A DNA stretch of 64,000 bases from Stappia sp. TSB10P1A. GTDB taxonomy: Bacteria > Pseudomonadota > Alphaproteobacteria > Rhizobiales > Stappiaceae. The translations under genes were made by a program, and so were the position numbers. The notes under the pieces are model-generated. The model made no database searches, was not told the DNA's origin, and was given only the letters and a program-made list of their open reading frames with translations. The DNA is taken from positions 62,001-126,000 of the forward strand of contig NZ_FYAU01000035.1 in NCBI RefSeq assembly GCF_900185725.1. The letters are read 5' to 3'. Below are positions 27,072 to 36,842 of this stretch, piece after piece (positions within the stretch are counted from its first letter, which is position 1; every line of letters begins with the position of its first letter).

Positions 27072-28013
27072 ATGAGTATCGCATTCACGTTTCCGGGACA
27101 GGGCAGCCAGGCTGTCGGCATGGGCAAGGACCTGGCCGACAGCTTCGCCGAGGCTCGGGCGGTGTTCGATGAGGTGGACGAGGCGCTGGGGCAGAAGCTC
27201 AGCGAGATCATGTGGAACGGCACCGCCGAAGAGCTGACGCTGACGGCCAACGCCCAGCCGGCGCTGATGGCGGTCAGCCTTGCGGCCATGCGCGCGGCCG
27301 AGGCGCGCGGCCTGAACCTTGCCGCGAGCGTTGCCTATGTGGCCGGCCACTCGCTCGGCGAATATTCGGCGCTGGCCGCCGCCGGCACGCTGTCGATCGG
27401 CGATGCGGCGCGGCTGCTGCGCATTCGCGGCACGGCGATGCAGCAGGCGGTGCCGGTGGGCGAGGGGGCGATGGCCGCACTGCTCGGCCTCGACTATGCC
27501 GAGGCGGCTGCCGTCGCTGCGGAAGCCGCGCAGGGGGAGGTCTGCCAGGCCGCCAATGACAATGCGCCGGGCCAGGTCGTGGTCTCCGGCCACACGGCGG
27601 CGGTGGAGCGCGCCATCGAGATCGCCAAGGGGCGCGGTGCCCGCCGCGCGGTGCTGCTGCCGGTGAGCGCGCCCTTCCACTGCGCGCTGATGCAGCCTGC
27701 CGCCGAGGCGATGGCCGCCGCCTTCGAGAGCGTCACCTTCAACGCTCCGGCCGTGCCGCTGGTCGCCAATGTGCTCGCAAGCCCGACCAGCGACCCGGAC
27801 GAGATCCGCCGCCGGCTGGTGGAGCAGGTGACCGGCACGGTGCGCTGGCGCGAATCCATCGAGTGGATGGCCTCGGCCGGCGTCGACACGGCCTTCGAGA
27901 TCGGCACCGGCAAGGTGCTGACCGGCATGGTCAAGCGCATCTCCAAGGATATGACCGGCATTGCCGTCAACACGCCGGACGATATCGCAGCCCTGCTGGA
28001 GCGGCTCGCCTGA
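27072..28013 (+). CDS. fabD: Malonyl-CoA:ACP transacylase
   Basis: Loads malonyl groups onto acyl carrier protein for fatty-acid elongation. The 313-residue product starts MSIAFTFPGQGSQ, and the catalytic serine S94 is in AGHSLGEYSAL. The active-site arginine and histidine regions (RGTAMQQAVP, VSAPFHCALM) are in place. The start gives the family's standard N-terminus; the open frame extends 31 codons upstream without similarity. Leads the fabD-fabG-acpP-fabF cluster. Confidence 0.97.
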   Translation: MSIAFTFPGQGSQAVGMGKDLADSFAEARAVFDEVDEALGQKLSEIMWNGTAEELTLTANAQPALMAVSLAAMRAAEARGLNLAASVAYVAGHSLGEYSALAAAGTLSIGDAARLLRIRGTAMQQAVPVGEGAMAALLGLDYAEAAAVAAEAAQGEVCQAANDNAPGQVVVSGHTAAVERAIEIAKGRGARRAVLLPVSAPFHCALMQPAAEAMAAAFESVTFNAPAVPLVANVLASPTSDPDEIRRRLVEQVTGTVRWRESIEWMASAGVDTAFEIGTGKVLTGMVKRISKDMTGIAVNTPDDIAALLERLA

Positions 28014-28051
28014 CAGCAAGGCGCGCATCGCAAGACAAGGAACAAAGACCC

Positions 28052-28789
28052 ATGTTCGACCTGACTTCCAAGACCGCGCTCGTGACCGGCGCCACCGGTG
28101 GCCTCGGCGAGGCGATCGCCCGAACCCTGCATGCGCGCGGCGCCACGGTCGCGCTGTCCGGAACCCGCGCCGAGAAGCTGGAGGCGCTGGCCGCCGATCT
28201 CGGCGAGCGTGTGCATGTCCTGCCGGCGAACCTCTCCGACCGGGCAGCGGTGGATGCGCTGGTGCCGGCCGCCGAGGCGGCCATGGGCCAGCTCGACATT
28301 CTCGTCAACAATGCCGGCATCACCCGCGACAACCTCTTCATGCGCATGAAGGATGAAGAGTGGGACGACGTCATCGAGGTCAACCTGACCGCCGGCTTCC
28401 GCCTGTGCCGCGCTGCGGTGAAGGGCATGATGCGCCGCCGCTACGGCCGCATCGTCAACATCGCCTCCGTGGTCGGCGTCACCGGCAATGCGGGCCAGGG
28501 CAACTATGCGGCGGCCAAGGCCGGCCTCATCGGCATGGCCAAGTCGCTTGCGCGCGAGGTCGCCTCGCGCAACATTACGGTGAACACGATCGCGCCCGGC
28601 TTCATCGAGACCCCGATGACCGACGCGCTCAACGACAAGCAGAAGGAATCGATCCTTGCCACGGTGCCGGCTGGCCGTCTCGGCAGGGCGGAGGAGATCG
28701 CCGCGGCGACGCTCTATCTTGCCAGCGAGGAAGCGGCCTATGTGACCGGCGAGACGCTGCACATCAACGGCGGTATGGCTATGATTTGA
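28052..28789 (+). CDS. fabG: 3-oxoacyl-ACP reductase
   Basis: NADPH-dependent reduction of 3-oxoacyl-ACP in fatty-acid elongation. The 245-residue SDR has the nucleotide motif TGATGGLG at about 12-19, NNAG, and the catalytic Ser-Tyr-Lys set in NIASVVGVTGNAGQGNYAAAK. It starts 38 bp after fabD. Confidence 0.97.
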   Translation: MFDLTSKTALVTGATGGLGEAIARTLHARGATVALSGTRAEKLEALAADLGERVHVLPANLSDRAAVDALVPAAEAAMGQLDILVNNAGITRDNLFMRMKDEEWDDVIEVNLTAGFRLCRAAVKGMMRRRYGRIVNIASVVGVTGNAGQGNYAAAKAGLIGMAKSLAREVASRNITVNTIAPGFIETPMTDALNDKQKESILATVPAGRLGRAEEIAAATLYLASEEAAYVTGETLHINGGMAMI

Positions 28790-29081
28790 CTTGGCAAACC
28801 CGGACGGAGCGGGCCCTGTGGAACTGGCGTTTCGCAGCTTGGCGCGCCGGCTGGTCAAGCCCCATAAAGTGTGTTACGAACCCGCCGGCCAGCGAACCCG
28901 TTCACGAATGATCGGCGCTCGGGCGCGGCCTGTCCGGCCGGCCAAGGTTGCCGGCTCGGGCATGGTGCGGGCTGGATCCCATTCGCCTCGTTCCGGCATC
29001 GCGTTCCGGAGATCGGGTACGAGGTGCGGCGCTGAGCGCTGAACTAGCGAAAACCGTTGGAAGCAACTGAGGAATTCTGAA

Positions 29082-29318
29082 ATGAGCGACATCGCGGATC
29101 GGGTAAAGAAGATCGTTATCGAGCATCTCGGCGTCGATGCCGACAAAGTTGCCATGGAGGCGAGCTTCATCGACGATCTGGGCGCCGACAGCCTCGACAC
29201 CGTCGAGCTGGTCATGGCCTTCGAGGAAGAGTTCGGCGTGGAGATTCCGGACGATGCCGCCGAGACGATCCTGACCGTCGGCGACGCCGTGAAGTTCCTG
29301 GAAAAGAACGCCGGCTGA
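29082..29318 (+). CDS. acpP: Acyl carrier protein
   Basis: Carries growing acyl chains on a phosphopantetheine arm. The 78-residue acidic protein has the attachment serine S37 in [12 protein letters not shown]. It is separated from fabG by 292 bp that hold no gene and probably an extra promoter (TTGGCG...CATAAA near 28850-28879), as often seen for this highly expressed gene. fabF follows after 60 bp. Confidence 0.98.
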   Translation: MSDIADRVKKIVIEHLGVDADKVAMEASFIDDLGADSLDTVELVMAFEEEFGVEIPDDAAETILTVGDAVKFLEKNAG

Positions 29319-29378
29319 TACAGTTTTCCGCATCGGGCGGGCTTCGTGTCCGCCCGACGCGCCAGATACAGGTTCATG

Positions 29379-30644
29379 ATGAGGCGAGTAGTCGTTACCG
29401 GCCTTGGCATGGTCACGCCCTTGGCGTGCGGTGTCGAGGAGAGCTGGGCCAGAATTCTCGAGGGCAGGAGCGGGGCCTCCCGCATCAGCCATTTTGAGGT
29501 CGACGATCTCGCCTGTCAGATCGCTTGCCAGATCCCCCGCGGAGACGGGTCGGACGGAACCTTCAATCCGGACGACTGGATGGATCCGAAGGAACAGCGC
29601 AAGGTCGACGAGTTCATCATTTTCGGCATGGCGGCCGCAGAACAGGCGATCCGCGACAGCGGCTGGACCGCGAAGTCGGCGGAAGACCAGAATCGCGCCG
29701 GCGTCCTGATCGGCTCCGGCATTGGTGGCCTGCAGGGCATCGAGGCCACTGCCCATGTGCTGCGCGACAAGGGTCCGCGGCGCATCTCCCCCTTCTTCAT
29801 TCCCGGCCGGCTGATCAATCTGGTCAGTGGCTATGTCTCCATCCGCCACGGCCTGAAGGGGCCGAACCACGCGGTGGTGACGGCCTGTTCGACCGGCGCC
29901 CATGCCATCGGCGACGCGGCGCGGCTGATCGCGCTGGACGATGCCGACATCATGGTGGCGGGCGGAGCAGAGTCGCCTGTCTGCCGTCTGTCGCTGGCGG
30001 GCTTTGCCGCCGCGCGGGCGCTGTCGACCGGCTTCAACGATCGCCCGGAAGCCGCCTCGCGGCCCTATGACAAGGATCGCGACGGTTTCGTCATGGGCGA
30101 GGGCGCCGGCATTGTCGTGCTCGAGGAATACGAGCATGCCAAGGCGCGCGGCGCGACGATCTATGGCGAGGTGGTCGGCTATGGTCTTTCGGGCGACGCC
30201 TATCACATCACCGCTCCGGCTGCCGATGGCGACGGCGCCTATCGCTGCATGCAGGCGGCGCTGAAGCGGGCCGGCCTTGCCGCGTCGGATATCGACTATA
30301 TCAACGCCCATGGCACCTCGACGCCGCTCGGCGACGAGATCGAACTCGGCGCGATCCAGCGGCTGGCCGGCAACAACGCGGCGCGGCTGACCATGTCCTC
30401 GACCAAGTCGTCGACCGGCCATCTGCTGGGAGCCGCCGGCGCCATCGAGGCGATCTTCTCGTTGCTGTCGATCCGGGACGGCATCGTCCCGCCGACGATC
30501 AACCTCGACAATCCGTCCGTCGACACCGAGATCGACCTGGTCCCGAAGGTGGCCAAGCGGATGACCGTCGACACCGCGCTGTCGAACTCCTTCGGCTTCG
30601 GCGGCACCAACGCATCGCTGGTGTTCCGCAAGGTCGCTGCCTGA
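29379..30644 (+). CDS. fabF: 3-oxoacyl-ACP synthase II (KAS II)
   Basis: Condenses malonyl-ACP with acyl-ACP. The 421-residue product has the Cys-His-His triad in VTACSTGAHAIG, NAHGTSTPLGDE and STGHLLGAAGA, and ends with the GFGGTNASLVF motif. Two adjacent ATG codons (29376, 29379) are possible starts; the second is better spaced from CAGG. Confidence 0.97.
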   Translation: MRRVVVTGLGMVTPLACGVEESWARILEGRSGASRISHFEVDDLACQIACQIPRGDGSDGTFNPDDWMDPKEQRKVDEFIIFGMAAAEQAIRDSGWTAKSAEDQNRAGVLIGSGIGGLQGIEATAHVLRDKGPRRISPFFIPGRLINLVSGYVSIRHGLKGPNHAVVTACSTGAHAIGDAARLIALDDADIMVAGGAESPVCRLSLAGFAAARALSTGFNDRPEAASRPYDKDRDGFVMGEGAGIVVLEEYEHAKARGATIYGEVVGYGLSGDAYHITAPAADGDGAYRCMQAALKRAGLAASDIDYINAHGTSTPLGDEIELGAIQRLAGNNAARLTMSSTKSSTGHLLGAAGAIEAIFSLLSIRDGIVPPTINLDNPSVDTEIDLVPKVAKRMTVDTALSNSFGFGGTNASLVFRKVAA

Positions 30645-30799
30645 CAGGAGCTTCCGCCGCCGGGCGGGAGCAGGATGTCTGTTCCGCCGGCGCAACTGGT
30701 CCGCACTTGCGCCGGGAAGCCCAGTCTTTCCCGGTTTGGCCATAATTTCGGGCCAAGTGGCGTGTCCATTGCCTCGATCAAAAGGACCGGACAGGACAG

Positions 30800-31978
30800 A
30801 TGACCGAGACGCCAGGCCGAGAGCCCGATACCGCCTCCCGCGAGGAGGACGCGCCCTATCGCCCGAATCCCAAGAGCCCGCGCGAGGCGATCCAGCCCGA
30901 GCCGGCTCCGCCGCCGCCGCTGCGCTCGCGGCATGTCCGCAATCCGTTCGTCATCGTCATCAATGCGCTGCTGTCGCTGGCCCTCTTGGTGGTGATCGGC
31001 ACGGGCGCATTGCTCTATTGGGGCAAGGCGGAGTTCGACTCGCCCGGACCGCTGACGGTCGAGAAGACTGTGATCATTCCCTCCGGCAGCGGCTTGCGGG
31101 TGATCGCCGACACGCTGGAGAACCAGGGTGTCATCGAGGATTCCAACGTGTTCTGGGCCGGTGTCCAGGCCTACAAGAACGCCGCCCGACTGAAGGCCGG
31201 CGAATATGCCTTCGCGCCGGGCGTCTCGATGCGTCAGGTGATGGAGGACCTTGTCGGCGGCAAGGCGGTCTACCACACGGTGACGGTGCCCGAGGGCTGG
31301 AGCAGCGCCCAGGTCGTCGCCCGGGTGCGTGAGCATCCGGTGCTGACCGGCCCGCTTGACGAGATCCCTGCGGAAGGTTCGCTGCTGCCGGAGACCTATA
31401 CGTTCACGCGCGGCACGACGCGGGCCCAGATCATCCAGCAGATGAAGGACGCACAGGCGAAGGCGCTGGCCGACATCTGGGATCGGCGCACGGAAGGTCT
31501 GCCCGTCGAGACGCCGGAGGAACTGGTAGTGCTGGCCTCCATCGTCGAGAAGGAGACGGCGCGGGCCGACGAGCGGCCGCGGGTCGCCGGCGTCTTCGTC
31601 AACCGTCTGCGCCAGCGCATGCGGCTGCAGTCCGATCCGACCATCCTCTATGGGATCTATGGCGGTGAGGCCTGGCTGCAGGATCGCTCCGCGATCACCC
31701 GCTCGCAGCTCGACACCCGAACCCCCTACAACACCTATCAGATCGACCGTCTGCCGCCGGGACCGATCGGCAATCCGGGGCGCGCGGCGATGGAGGCGGT
31801 GGCCAATCCCTCGCGTACCAAGGATCTTTACTTCGTGGCCGACGGCACGGGCGGACACGTCTTCGCCGAGACCTACGAGCAGCATCAGCGCAATGTCGCG
31901 CGCTGGCGCCAGGTGGAGCGCGAGCGCCGGGAGCGGGAAGCCCAGGACCAGCCCGCGAGCAGCGGCAGCGGCGGTTGA
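30800..31978 (+). CDS. mltG: Endolytic murein transglycosylase MltG (YceG)
   Basis: Inner-membrane lytic transglycosylase that cuts nascent glycan strands and so sets their length. The 392-residue product has a Pro-rich cytoplasmic tail (1-47), one membrane segment (about 50-73), a LysM-like region and the YceG catalytic domain, with the catalytic glutamate in LASIVEKET and the RLQSDPTILYG and TPYNTYQIDRLPPGPIGNPG motifs. It follows fabF in a conserved order with yicC and gmk. Confidence 0.95.
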   Translation: MTETPGREPDTASREEDAPYRPNPKSPREAIQPEPAPPPPLRSRHVRNPFVIVINALLSLALLVVIGTGALLYWGKAEFDSPGPLTVEKTVIIPSGSGLRVIADTLENQGVIEDSNVFWAGVQAYKNAARLKAGEYAFAPGVSMRQVMEDLVGGKAVYHTVTVPEGWSSAQVVARVREHPVLTGPLDEIPAEGSLLPETYTFTRGTTRAQIIQQMKDAQAKALADIWDRRTEGLPVETPEELVVLASIVEKETARADERPRVAGVFVNRLRQRMRLQSDPTILYGIYGGEAWLQDRSAITRSQLDTRTPYNTYQIDRLPPGPIGNPGRAAMEAVANPSRTKDLYFVADGTGGHVFAETYEQHQRNVARWRQVERERREREAQDQPASSGSGG

Positions 31979-32032
31979 TCTCGAGGATGGCGAGAGCCGC
32001 GGTTTTCCGGGTCGCTTGAGACAGGTGGTGAC

Positions 32033-32929
32033 ATGGCACGTCCGCTTTCCAGCATGACAGGTTTCGGGCGCGCCGAAGGTGCCTTTGGCGTGGCCCGCTG
32101 GACCTGGGAACTGCGCTCGGTCAACGGCAAGGGTCTCGACCTGCGCATGCGCCTGCCGAACGGGCTGGAAGAGCTGGAAGGCGTCTGCCGGGAAGCAGCC
32201 GGCCGCCATCTGACGCGCGGCAATGTCACCATCGGACTGAGCTACCAGCGCAGTCAGGGCGAAGCGGTGCCGCAGATCAACGAGGCGGCGCTCAACGCGG
32301 TTCTCTCCGCGCTGGAGACCGTACGGCGACGGCTGCCGGACGCGGCCCCCGTCGCGCTTGACGGCATCCTGGCGCAGCGCGGCGTCATCGAATGGAAGGA
32401 ACCGGAAGAGGTTCCGGCCGAGCGCGAGGCGATGCTGGGGGCGCTGAAGGCGTCGCTGGACAGCGCGCTCGAGGAGCTTGTCCGCATGCGCCGCAGCGAG
32501 GGGGCGGCCATCGCCACCGTGCTGCGCGGCCAGCTTGCGACCATTGCCGAGCTGACCCGCCAGGCCGAGGCCGCGCCCTGCCGGGCGCCGGAGGCGATCC
32601 GCGCGCGGCTGGCGGCGCAGGTCGAGGCGCTTGTCGGCAGCAGCATGGCGCTCGATGCGGCACGGCTGCATCAGGAGGCGGCGCTGCTCGCCACCAAGGC
32701 GGACATTCGCGAGGAACTGGACCGGCTTGTCGCCCATGTCCAGGCGGCGACCGAACTGCTCGACGCCGGCGGGCCGGTCGGGCGGCGGCTCGACTTTCTG
32801 GCTCAGGAGTTCAATCGCGAGGCCAATACGCTGTGTTCCAAGTCGAACGGAACGGAGCTGACGGCGATCGGGCTGGAGCTGAAGACGGTCATCGACCAGA
32901 TGCGCGAGCAGATTCAGAACCTGGAATGA
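32033..32929 (+). CDS. YicC-family endoribonuclease/stress protein
   Basis: YicC proteins are endoribonucleases in enterobacteria; the role here is inferred from the family. The 298-residue product starts with the signature SMTGFGRAEG, contains the N-terminal YicC domain, and ends with the DUF1732 domain (GRRLDFLAQEFNREANTLCSKSN and TVIDQMREQIQN). It starts 54 bp after mltG and sits directly before gmk, the usual arrangement. Confidence 0.93.
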   Translation: MARPLSSMTGFGRAEGAFGVARWTWELRSVNGKGLDLRMRLPNGLEELEGVCREAAGRHLTRGNVTIGLSYQRSQGEAVPQINEAALNAVLSALETVRRRLPDAAPVALDGILAQRGVIEWKEPEEVPAEREAMLGALKASLDSALEELVRMRRSEGAAIATVLRGQLATIAELTRQAEAAPCRAPEAIRARLAAQVEALVGSSMALDAARLHQEAALLATKADIREELDRLVAHVQAATELLDAGGPVGRRLDFLAQEFNREANTLCSKSNGTELTAIGLELKTVIDQMREQIQNLE

Positions 32930-32945
32930 CGGGGACGGGGCGGGC

Positions 32946-33641
32946 ATGACGACACGGAATGGCGGAACGGTGGTCACCTCCAGGGAGGCGGAGGCGCGTC
33001 GGCGCGGGCTGATGCTGGTGCTGTCCTCTCCCTCGGGGGCGGGCAAGTCGACCATCGCGCGCCAGCTTCTCGATCGCGAGAAGACCAGCCTCACGCTTTC
33101 GGTCTCGGTGACGACCCGGCCGCGCCGGTCGAGCGAGATCGAAGGGGTGCACTATCACTTCATCTCGCGCGAGCGTTTCGAACAGATGCGCGATCGCGGC
33201 GAACTGCTCGAATGGGCCGAGGTGCACGGCAATTATTACGGCACGCCGCGCGATCCGGTCGAGGAGGCGCTGGCGGGCGGGCGCGACGTGCTCTTCGACA
33301 TCGATATCCAGGGCACGTTCCAGCTCTACGAGAAGATGCGCTCCGATGTGGTGTCGCTGTTCATCCTGCCGCCGTCCATCGCCGAGATGAAGTCGCGCCT
33401 GCACCGGCGGGCGGGGGATGCCGAGGATGTCATCCAGCGCCGCCTGAAGACGGCTGTGGGCGAGATGAAGCATTGGCAGGACTACGACTATGTGATCGTC
33501 AACGACGATCTGCAGACCGCCTTCGAGGGGGCCTTGTCGATCCTGCGCGCCGAACGCCTGCGGCGCGAACGCAGCCCCGCCATCGGCCCGTTCATCGAGG
33601 GCATGGTCGAGGATCTGAAGCGCGAGACAGGCGAGGCCTGA
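32946..33641 (+). CDS. gmk: Guanylate kinase
   Basis: Phosphorylates GMP to GDP. The 231-residue product has the P-loop SSPSGAGKST at about 27-36, the TTRPRR and GVHYHF GMP-binding segments and the lid region. A 22-residue N-terminal extension precedes the core; an internal Met just before the P-loop region is a less likely start because ATG 32946 lies 16 bp after yicC. Ends 9 bp from the convergent rsmA stop. Confidence 0.96.
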   Translation: MTTRNGGTVVTSREAEARRRGLMLVLSSPSGAGKSTIARQLLDREKTSLTLSVSVTTRPRRSSEIEGVHYHFISRERFEQMRDRGELLEWAEVHGNYYGTPRDPVEEALAGGRDVLFDIDIQGTFQLYEKMRSDVVSLFILPPSIAEMKSRLHRRAGDAEDVIQRRLKTAVGEMKHWQDYDYVIVNDDLQTAFEGALSILRAERLRRERSPAIGPFIEGMVEDLKRETGEA

Positions 33642-33650
33642 GCGTCTCGC

Positions 33651-34493
33651 TTATCCGTTCGCGAAAGCGTTGGCGAGTTTCACGAAATCGGCAATGTCCA
33701 GTTGCTCGGCGCGCTGGGTCGGCGCGATGCCGGCTGCGGCAATGCGCGCCTCCGCATCGGCGGCCAGCGGCTTGAGGCTCGCCCGCAGCATCTTGCGGCG
33801 CTGGCCGAAGGCGGCGGCCGTGAGGCGTTCGAGCGCGGTCAGATCGCAGTCGAGCGGCGCCTTCCGCGGGGTGAGGTGGACAATCGCCGAGGTCACCTTG
33901 GGCGGCGGCGTGAAGGCCTTGGGTCCGACCTCGAACGCCAGCGTCGCGTGGCAGCGCCAGCCGGCCAGCACGCCGAGGCGGCCATAGGCCTTGCTGCCGG
34001 GAGCGGCAACGATGCGCTCGGCCACTTCCTTCTGGAACATCAGGGTGAGCGATTGCCAGGCCGGCGGCCAGCACGGGCTGGTGATCCAGTCGACGAGAAG
34101 CTGGGTGCCGACATTGTAGGGCAGGTTGGCGACGATCTTCAGCGGCCCGCCATCTGCGATGCGCTCCAGATCGATTGTCAGCGCATCCGCTTCCAGGATC
34201 TCCAACCGGCCGGGATAGCGCGCGGCGATCTCCGCCAGCGCCGGCAGGCAGCGCGGGTCCTTCTCCACCGCCACGACGCGCCTGGCGCCGGCCACCAGCA
34301 GGGCGCGGGTGAGGCCGCCCGGCCCGGGGCCGACCTCCAGCACCGTGCAATCGCTCAGGTCGCCGGCGGTGCGGGCGACCTTAAGCGTCAGGTTGAGGTC
34401 GAGCAGGAAGTTCTGGCCGAGGGATTTGCGGGCCTGCAGGTCGTGGATGCGGATGACATCGCGCAGCGGCGGCAGGTCGTCGATCTGGCTCAT
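33651..34493 (-). CDS. rsmA: 16S rRNA dimethyladenosine transferase (KsgA)
   Basis: Dimethylates two adjacent adenines near the 3' end of 16S rRNA during 30S maturation. The 280-residue protein has SLGQNFLLD, the SAM motif [13 protein letters not shown] and the catalytic NLPYNVGT. Its ATG overlaps the pdxA stop by 4 bp (ATGA). Last gene of the lptF-to-rsmA run. Confidence 0.96.
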   Translation of the reverse strand: MSQIDDLPPLRDVIRIHDLQARKSLGQNFLLDLNLTLKVARTAGDLSDCTVLEVGPGPGGLTRALLVAGARRVVAVEKDPRCLPALAEIAARYPGRLEILEADALTIDLERIADGGPLKIVANLPYNVGTQLLVDWITSPCWPPAWQSLTLMFQKEVAERIVAAPGSKAYGRLGVLAGWRCHATLAFEVGPKAFTPPPKVTSAIVHLTPRKAPLDCDLTALERLTAAAFGQRRKMLRASLKPLAADAEARIAAAGIAPTQRAEQLDIADFVKLANAFANG

Positions 34494-35509
34494 TCGATCA
34501 GGCCCGGATCGGCGAGCACGGCGGCAAGCCGGACCGCAGCGGCGAAGCTGTCGGGCCGGGCGCTGCCGGTGCCGGCGATGCCGAGGGCGGTGCCGTGGTC
34601 GGGCGAGGTGCGCACGAAGGGGAGGCCGAGGGTGACGTTCACCGCCTCGTGGAAGGCGAGCGTCTTGGCCGGAATCAGCGCCTGGTCGTGATACATGGCC
34701 AGGGCGCAGTCATAGCTTGCACGGGCTTCGGCATGGAACATGGTGTCGGCGGGCAGGGGGCCGCGAACATCGATGCCCATAGCGCGCAAGCGCGCCACCG
34801 CCGGGGCGATGATCTCCTCGTCCTCGTAGCCGATCGTCCCGCCTTCGCCCGCATGCGGGTTGAGGCCGGCGACGGCAATGCGCGGCGCGTCGATGCGGAA
34901 ACGCCGCACCAGGTCCCGGTGGACGATGCGCCCGACATCGACGATGAGGTCGCTGGTCAGCACCTTCGGCACGTTGTGCAGCGGGATGTGGACGGTGACC
35001 GGCACCACCAGCAGGTCGGGACCGGCCAGCAGCATCACCGGGGTCGCGTCCTGCGCTCCCGCGCGCCGCGCCAACTCGCCGAGATACTCGGTGTGTCCCG
35101 GATGGGTGAAGCCGGCGTCGTAGAGCGCTTTCTTGTTGATCGGGTTGGTGACGAGGCCCGCCGCGCGCCCCTGCTGCGTGTCGGCGACGGCGCGGTCGAT
35201 CGAGGCGATCACGGCGGCAGCGTTGGCTGGATCGGCAACCCCCGGACGATCCGGTATCTCGTGGCCGATCGGCACGACGGGCAGGCGCTCGCTCCAGGCT
35301 TCCAGCGCCTCCTCCGGCGTGACCTCGGCAATGGCCACATCCAGCCCGAGACGGATCGCACGGGCGGTGAGGAAGGCCGGATCGGCCAGGATGTAGAAGG
35401 GAGGAAGCTCGCGCTGGACGCGGCTCATCCAGGCGGCGAGGGCGACATCGGGACCGATCCCGCCCGGATCTCCGAGGGTGACGGCCAGAGGGCGGAGGCT
35501 GGTGCGCAT
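34490..35509 (-). CDS. pdxA: 4-hydroxythreonine-4-phosphate dehydrogenase
   Basis: Oxidises 4-phosphohydroxy-L-threonine in pyridoxal-phosphate synthesis. The 339-residue product begins [21 protein letters not shown], with family motifs [15 protein letters not shown], the metal-site [18 protein letters not shown] and [11 protein letters not shown]. The start was set at the family N-terminus, 10 bp after the surA-like gene; the 41 upstream codons belong to that gene's end. Confidence 0.96.
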   Translation of the reverse strand: MRTSLRPLAVTLGDPGGIGPDVALAAWMSRVQRELPPFYILADPAFLTARAIRLGLDVAIAEVTPEEALEAWSERLPVVPIGHEIPDRPGVADPANAAAVIASIDRAVADTQQGRAAGLVTNPINKKALYDAGFTHPGHTEYLGELARRAGAQDATPVMLLAGPDLLVVPVTVHIPLHNVPKVLTSDLIVDVGRIVHRDLVRRFRIDAPRIAVAGLNPHAGEGGTIGYEDEEIIAPAVARLRAMGIDVRGPLPADTMFHAEARASYDCALAMYHDQALIPAKTLAFHEAVNVTLGLPFVRTSPDHGTALGIAGTGSARPDSFAAAVRLAAVLADPGLIE

Positions 35510-35519
35510 GCCGGGCGGC

Positions 35520-36437
35520 TCAGCGATAGTCGATGATGGCGCGACCGCGCAATTCGCGCAGGTAACGCCGAGAGAGCTGTTCGCCTTCCTTGTTGCGCAA
35601 TTCGTCCTCGATCTCCATGCGCGCCGCCGCATTGCTGGCGATTTCGCGCTTGTCGCAGACGGCGAAGACCTCGAACCCTTTCGACGTGTCCTCGGGTGCG
35701 GTCACCTTGCCGACGGCGGTCTTGTCCAACTGCGTCTTGACGGTGGGCGGCAGCTCGGTCTCCAGGCGGGTCACCATCGGCATCACCACCACCTCGCGGA
35801 ACTCGCTGGCGAGCGCCTGGGCCTCGTTGCAGGACGAGAAGCGCGAGCGGAACGTGTCGACATCGCGGCGGCGCTGGCTCTTGTTGGCGGCGGAGGTCTT
35901 GGCGGGGACCACGAAGACGATCGGCTGGATGCGATATTCCATGCTGGTGTCGCTGCTCTTGTCCTCCTGCTTGCGCAGGGCGGCGATCACGTCGGATTCA
36001 GAAATGCGCACCTCTGCCTGGAAACGGGCGCGCAGGAGCTGCGTCCAGGCGATCTCTGCCTGGATGCGGCGGCGCATTGTGTCGGCCTTGATGCCCGACT
36101 GCCCAAGCGCCTGTGTCAGTTGCGAAGGCGTCAGCTTCACGCGGGTGGCAAGCGTCGCATAGGCGTCGTCAACGTCGGCCTTGCTGATCCGGATGCCGGC
36201 GCGTTCGGCCGCGTCCATTTTCAGGACCTCGTCGATCAGCTCCTCGGTGGCCTGCTTGGCGCCGCCGCGGCTGCCGGTCAGGCGCAGGAGCTGGGCCCGC
36301 TGATTGATGTCATAGGTGGTGATCGGCTTGTTGTTGACGATCACCTTGATGGCGGTCTGCGCGGAAAGCGGTCCGCCGGAAACGGTGGCGGCGATCAGAA
36401 GCGCCAGGCCCGCGAGCATCCAGCGTTTTGCAGTCAT
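35520..36437 (-). CDS. SurA-like periplasmic chaperone
   Basis: Probable periplasmic chaperone for outer-membrane proteins. The 305-residue product has a signal peptide (about 1-26, ending GGPLSAQ), a SurA N-terminal domain (about 28-165) with [21 protein letters not shown], and a C-terminal part whose parvulin fold looks degenerate, so isomerase activity is doubtful. Its place between lptD and pdxA matches surA in many proteobacteria and supports the assignment. Confidence 0.88.
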   Translation of the reverse strand: MTAKRWMLAGLALLIAATVSGGPLSAQTAIKVIVNNKPITTYDINQRAQLLRLTGSRGGAKQATEELIDEVLKMDAAERAGIRISKADVDDAYATLATRVKLTPSQLTQALGQSGIKADTMRRRIQAEIAWTQLLRARFQAEVRISESDVIAALRKQEDKSSDTSMEYRIQPIVFVVPAKTSAANKSQRRRDVDTFRSRFSSCNEAQALASEFREVVVMPMVTRLETELPPTVKTQLDKTAVGKVTAPEDTSKGFEVFAVCDKREIASNAAARMEIEDELRNKEGEQLSRRYLRELRGRAIIDYR

Positions 36438-36842
36438 TCATTCCCCCTGTCGTCGCGTCGAGTATCGCCGCGTCCAGTGTCATCTCGTCCCGTCGCCTAT
36501 GCTGGCGGTCTTCCGCCTGTCCCGCACGGCCTTGCGGACGTGGCGAGGTTTGCGTGGCGATGGCGAGGGGCGCGTGCACCTGCCCCTGGCCCGGACGGCT
36601 TCACAGTTCGTCCAGCCGGACTGCTGTGACACCAGAAAACGGCCAAAATCCGTCGATGCGACAGCATTCCGTAAGTGCCAGCGGTCCGCATTCCAGAATA
36701 TGCATCCCGGAGTTGCGGGTCCGGGAGCAAGTGCCGGAAGCAAAGGGGCCACCAGTGAACCCATGTTTCCAGTAAGGCTTGTCAACTCGACATCTGAACT
36801 GGCGCTCGCGGCCGGCCGGGGACAAACGTCAAATGCGCCCTA
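36438..36842. other. Gap between lptD and the surA-like gene
   Basis: 405 bp with no recognisable gene inside an otherwise tight minus-strand operon. It probably holds a secondary promoter for surA-like-pdxA-rsmA; I see no clear terminator after lptD. Confidence 0.45.

Noticed and set aside
30296-33094. 932-codon minus-strand frame opposite fabF-mltG-yicC
   Set aside because: It crosses three well-supported genes and two intergenic gaps; no motif.
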